Assembly (NCBI GenBank): GCA_027080245.1
Contig: JALWSN010000214.1
Coordinates: 1-24,160 of the forward strand
Reading direction: 5' to 3'
Source of the DNA: Ignavibacteriales bacterium
GTDB taxonomy: Bacteria; Bacteroidota; Ignavibacteria; Ignavibacteriales; Melioribacteraceae
DNA: 24,160 nucleotides
The notes beneath the pieces were generated by a model. The model saw only the letters and a program-made list of their open reading frames with translations, made no database searches and was not told the DNA's origin. How positions within the stretch are numbered: the stretch's first letter is position 1; the number at the start of each line of letters is the position of its first letter. This document shows, in pieces, positions 21,284-24,160 of this stretch. The translations under genes and the position numbers were made by a program.

Positions 21284-21718
21284 ATGGCAATATGGGATTT
21301 TCTTACGGACGGAGCCGCAAAGGTTGTTGATAGCATTGGAAACGCTATCGACAAATTGACAACGACCGATCAAGAAAAATTGCAGCTTAAAAACGAGCTT
21401 GCAAAGGAGATGAATAAATACAAGTTGGCAATTATGCAGGCGCGTCTGGAATATGAAAAACAACTTACGGAACGCCAAAAAAATGATATGACTTCCGATA
21501 GCTGGCTTTCCAAAAACATTCGTCCAATTATGTTAATTCTTGTTTTCGGATTGTTCACAATATTATCAATTACCAATGGATTTGCCGGCTTGAAATATGA
21601 TACTGCTTATATTGATACAATTAGGATTTGGGGTATTACGGCGTTCACATTCTATTTTGGTTCGAGAGGATTTGAAAAAGTTACAAAAATGAAAGGTGGG
21701 AAAAATGAAAACGGGTGA
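21284..21718 (+). CDS. Holin, GTA_holin_3TM family
   Basis: A 144-aa protein. Residues 1-72 are amphipathic helical (TDGAAKVVDSIGNAIDKLTT, LKNELAKEMNKYKLAIMQAR), then DSWLSKNIRPIMLILVFGLF and IRIWGITAFTFYFGSRGFEK, with the SW...RP and FYFGSRG pattern of the 3TM holin family shared with gene transfer agents (family knowledge). It forms inner-membrane holes that release the muramidase. AAGGTG before ATG. Ends in a basic tail. Confidence 0.85.
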   Translation: MAIWDFLTDGAAKVVDSIGNAIDKLTTTDQEKLQLKNELAKEMNKYKLAIMQARLEYEKQLTERQKNDMTSDSWLSKNIRPIMLILVFGLFTILSITNGFAGLKYDTAYIDTIRIWGITAFTFYFGSRGFEKVTKMKGGKNENG

Positions 21719-21941
21719 ATACGTTAAACTTAAAAAACCGGAATTTGCAAAGGTACACGGGCAGGGAGAACCTCCGAAATATTGGCTGGTTAAGTATTCG
21801 GGAAAAGTTTACAAGTTGCACTTTGGAGATGTTTTTAAGCTGACTACAAAATTTGCACCGGTTGGAGACCCGGAAAAAGGTTTGCTTAATATCAATTTTG
21901 CGAAAACACACAAAGAAAATTTTAAAAAAATCAAAAAATAA
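21705..21941 (+). CDS. Small hypothetical protein between lysis and tail tube genes
   Basis: A 78-aa basic protein. ATG 21705 follows AAAGGTGGG; a GTG at 21696 is an alternative. It contains VKLKKPEFAKVHGQGEPPKY and WLVKYSGKVYKLHFGDVFKL, which look like short beta-strands, and a Lys-rich tail. Overlaps the holin gene by 14 nt. Function unknown. Confidence 0.5.
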   Translation: MKTGEYVKLKKPEFAKVHGQGEPPKYWLVKYSGKVYKLHFGDVFKLTTKFAPVGDPEKGLLNINFAKTHKENFKKIKK

Positions 21942-21953
21942 GGAGACTAAATT

Positions 21954-22328
21954 ATGGGCTTCACATATTCGGGAATTAAGAAAGTTGAATATTCTTCTGA
22001 TGGCGGGACTACTTGGGTGGACTTGGGGACGCCTCTTTCCGATTCCACAATTGGTTTTGAGCCGCAGGAAAGCGAAACAGGGAAAGGCACGAGTCTTTAT
22101 GCCGGTGAGAAAAAAGAACACGTTTTTCACATTCCTGATCTCTCGAAATACTCTGCTCTCGAAACAATTATGAAAGCAGATACCGAAATTGATGTTCGTG
22201 TAACGGATGTGGAAGGCAATACCGAAACAATCGCAGAAGACGCAACCGTAAAAGTTAAGAAAGTTTATGCGGGCGCAGTTGGAAATCGTAATTACTTCGA
22301 GATGAAAGTTACAACTTTTGAAGCGTGA
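21954..22328 (+). CDS. Tail-tube-like protein 1 (single-domain)
   Basis: A 124-aa beta protein with AAGGAG upstream. Its GIKKVEYSS...ESETGKGTSLYAGEKKEH, DLSKYSALETIM and KVKKVYAGAVGNRNYFEMKV run parallel to the N-terminal 120 residues of the next two proteins, so all three share a tail-tube-like fold. Length suits a simple major tail tube protein. The next gene's ATG begins on its stop codon. The tube assignment is inferred from position after the terminator-like gene and from tandem paralogy. Confidence 0.6.
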   Translation: MGFTYSGIKKVEYSSDGGTTWVDLGTPLSDSTIGFEPQESETGKGTSLYAGEKKEHVFHIPDLSKYSALETIMKADTEIDVRVTDVEGNTETIAEDATVKVKKVYAGAVGNRNYFEMKVTTFEA

Positions 22329-23281
22329 TGATTTCAGGAACTAAGCGGGCGGCGGTTTATGATCCTTCCGACGGAACTGTTGTGCAGTTCAATAATCTTA
22401 TGCCGGAAGGTGATTTCAAAGTAAGAGAAAGTCTGGAAGATGAGACCGGAGTTGGAAATACAATTTTTTCCGGTGAGAAATCGACGGTCTCTTTCTTCTC
22501 TTTCGATGTTTCCGCTTATTCGCAGCTTAATATTTGGTCTGAAGCTGAAACGCCTTTGAGGCTGGTAATTGAGGGAGTTGAGAATCATATTCTCTGGTAT
22601 GAGGATGTTGCAGTTAAGGTAGAGCCTCATTACAAGGGAGCTGTTGGCGAGCTTAACGGAATTTCAATTACTTTCCATAAGAAAGGTGGTTTGCAAAGTG
22701 TTTACAACCTTAAGAATTTGTTGATCGGGGCTATTGGAGCGCCTTGGGCAACGGATTCCAATAATGACGGTATTGTGGACGGAATTGTTTTTTCGCTTGT
22801 TTCGGGGGCGGAGCCGGATTATTCGATTTTTTATTCACGTTATCAGGGAATTACAAGCGCGGGAACGGGTGAAATTACCGCGACAATGCAGATTGAATTT
22901 CCTCTTGCCGGAGTTGAGCTTACTGCATTCCCTAATATTTATTTGAATGATAACACTTTTAATTCGCACACATTGAAAGCGGTAGATTTTTCGGGAACGG
23001 TTCTTGCGAGTGCAACTTCAACAAATCCTGAAGAAACAATTTCCATAACAACACCGGCAAATACGTACAAAATAATTTACGAGCTTGCGGATATTACTCT
23101 CGGAGACGCAGGCAAAATTACAAATATTGACGTGCCTTATCTCGGCACAGATGCTGAAAATTATCAAGATATTTGCGAGTGGGGTTTTGCGACGGACCCG
23201 ACTACTTATGACAGAGTTACTTCCAGCGGAGATACAAGAACAACTTCCATTGGAAATGAAAGAATAGCAGTAATAATTTGA
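22328..23281 (+). CDS. Tail-tube-like protein 2 (extended)
   Basis: A 317-aa protein. The GTG at 22325 is possible, but comparison with the protein at 23290 (MISGIKRAA...) puts the start at ATG 22328. Residues 1-120 are the tube-like domain. About residue 140 holds DSNNDGIVDG, a DxNxDGxxD loop of the calcium-binding type. Residues 150-260 are a second beta domain with NTFNSHTLK and TTPANTYKIIYEL. The final 40 residues (after YQDICEWGFATD) have no counterpart in the next paralogue. Could be a decorated tube subunit or distal tail protein. Confidence 0.65.
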   Translation: MISGTKRAAVYDPSDGTVVQFNNLMPEGDFKVRESLEDETGVGNTIFSGEKSTVSFFSFDVSAYSQLNIWSEAETPLRLVIEGVENHILWYEDVAVKVEPHYKGAVGELNGISITFHKKGGLQSVYNLKNLLIGAIGAPWATDSNNDGIVDGIVFSLVSGAEPDYSIFYSRYQGITSAGTGEITATMQIEFPLAGVELTAFPNIYLNDNTFNSHTLKAVDFSGTVLASATSTNPEETISITTPANTYKIIYELADITLGDAGKITNIDVPYLGTDAENYQDICEWGFATDPTTYDRVTSSGDTRTTSIGNERIAVII

Positions 23282-23289
23282 GGTGAAAA

Positions 23290-24147
23290 ATGATTAGCGG
23301 GATTAAACGGGCTGCAATCTATGACCCGGCAACAGGAACGGTGGTGCAGTTTAACAAAGTTTCTCCTGAAGGAGAGTTCAAAATTTGTGAGCCGATTGAA
23401 GTTGAAAGCGGGAAAGGCGGGACGGTTTACGCCGGTGATGACAGCTCGGTAACATTGAAAACTTACGACGTTTCTAATTATTCTCAATTGGAAACTTGGA
23501 TGGACAATGAAACGCCGGTTCGAATGGTAATTGAAGGCGTAGAAGAACACATTCTTTGGTACGAAAGCGTTCCTCTCGTGGTTAAGAAAAATTACGAGGG
23601 AGGCGTTGGGAAACTCAATAGTCTTTCAATTACGCTTTCAAAGAAAGGTGGGACGCACAATATTTATGCCCTAAAGAATCTTTTGCTCGGCGCACTTGGC
23701 GCTGCGTGGCCCACTGATGACGATAATGACGGCAAGGTGGATAATGTAACTTATGCAACTGCCTCGGGGAGTGATCCCGATTATTCAATTTCCGCTTCGA
23801 AATATCAGAAAATTTCGAGTGACGGGACGGCAATAGTTACCGGAAAGATTGAGTTTGAGTTTCCTATTCAGGGAGCTACGCTTATTGCGGCGGTTGATTT
23901 GTATATCAATATGAATACATTCAATTCGCATACTCTTACCGTTAAGGATTTTTCCGGAAGTTCGCTTACGAGTGATACGGATACGAGTGATTCTAACACT
24001 CTCAGCGTTACAACTCCTGCAAATACCTACAAAATTTCTTACGAGTTTGTGAATTTGGAAATGAGTTCAACGGCTACGGACGAAACACAAATTGCAGTTC
24101 CTTATACCGGAACGGATGCGAACAATTACACGAATATTAATTACTAA
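23290..24147 (+). CDS. Tail-tube-like protein 3 (extended)
   Basis: A 285-aa protein, GAGG before ATG. It aligns end to end with the preceding protein, roughly half of residues identical by eye, including GTVVQFN, VIEGVE.HILWYE, KNLL.GA.GA.W and TFNSHTL. The calcium-type loop is DDDNDGKVDN. It ends sooner, at NYTNINY. After the stop the window shows GGAGATTGAGGAA, the ribosome binding site for the next gene beyond the edge. Probable recent duplication product. Confidence 0.65.
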   Translation: MISGIKRAAIYDPATGTVVQFNKVSPEGEFKICEPIEVESGKGGTVYAGDDSSVTLKTYDVSNYSQLETWMDNETPVRMVIEGVEEHILWYESVPLVVKKNYEGGVGKLNSLSITLSKKGGTHNIYALKNLLLGALGAAWPTDDDNDGKVDNVTYATASGSDPDYSISASKYQKISSDGTAIVTGKIEFEFPIQGATLIAAVDLYINMNTFNSHTLTVKDFSGSSLTSDTDTSDSNTLSVTTPANTYKISYEFVNLEMSSTATDETQIAVPYTGTDANNYTNINY

Positions 24148-24160
24148 GGAGATTGAGGAA

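Noticed and set aside
1..24160. tRNA, rRNA, integrase, transposase or att-site signals
   Set aside because: I looked for clover-leaf T-loop motifs, recombinase motifs and duplicated termini by eye and saw none; absence by eye is not proof.

Overview
The window is one continuous segment of a tailed double-stranded DNA phage or prophage. Every gene I can support lies on the + strand, and most are packed with ATGA, TAATG or short overlaps. Head and packaging genes belong to the lambda/HK97 structural lineage: GpA-type terminase, lambda-type portal, a fused S78 protease and HK97-fold capsid, and gpW-, gpFII- and gpZ-like proteins. A few genes recall the Rhodobacter gene transfer agent (spike-base-like protein, 3TM holin, GH108 muramidase). 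No integrase is visible, so I cannot say whether it is an integrated prophage or a free phage. The host is probably a moderately A+T-rich bacterium. Clear AGGAGG ribosome binding sites and one good TTGACA/TATATT promoter argue against typical Bacteroidia. The intergenic AATGAAGAATGAAG-type and CCTGTCTG/CAGGCAGG repeats feel like the Bacteroidota/Ignavibacteriota/Chlorobi neighbourhood; that is impression only, with no tRNA, rRNA or host gene to confirm it.

Layout. (1) 1-2489: end of an XRE-family regulator cut by the left edge, an excisionase-like HTH protein, then a train of small early proteins (zinc knuckle, single-pass membrane peptides, coiled coil). (2) 2498-5730: replication. A DUF4373/DnaD-like initiator carries three palindromic iterons and a very A+T-rich stretch inside its coding sequence (candidate origin, lambda O-like). 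A DnaB-type helicase is flanked by two distant paralogues of an unknown family. (3) 5709-10480: a gpZ-like minor tail protein out of its usual place, a ParB-methyltransferase fusion with a much more A+T-rich central part, terminase small and large subunits, and a small unknown protein. (4) 10481-12435: a cargo island between terminase and head-joining genes, with its own sigma70-type promoter, an operator-like inverted repeat between -35 and -10, a strongly acidic 201-aa protein, an XRE regulator, two small unknown genes and a closing palindrome. The arrangement resembles anti-CRISPR/Aca or other anti-defence operons. (5) 12436-17480: gpW-like fusion, portal, protease-capsid fusion with a good internal start, small head proteins, gpFII-like joiner, tail terminator-like protein. 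(6) 17489-20011: spike-base-like protein, small repeat peptide, LamG-type fibre/spike and two small genes. (7) 20005-21718: membrane proteins, GH108 muramidase and 3TM holin (lysis). (8) 21705-24160: a small protein and three tandem tail-tube-like paralogues, one single-domain and two extended; the window ends at the ribosome binding site of the next gene.

Likely programme: early genes and the initiator/helicase pair replicate the genome, the methyltransferase modifies it, terminase packages it, and the late block builds head, connector, spikes and tail, with lysis genes embedded in it. The cargo island probably runs on its own promoter and is the best place to look for something undescribed.
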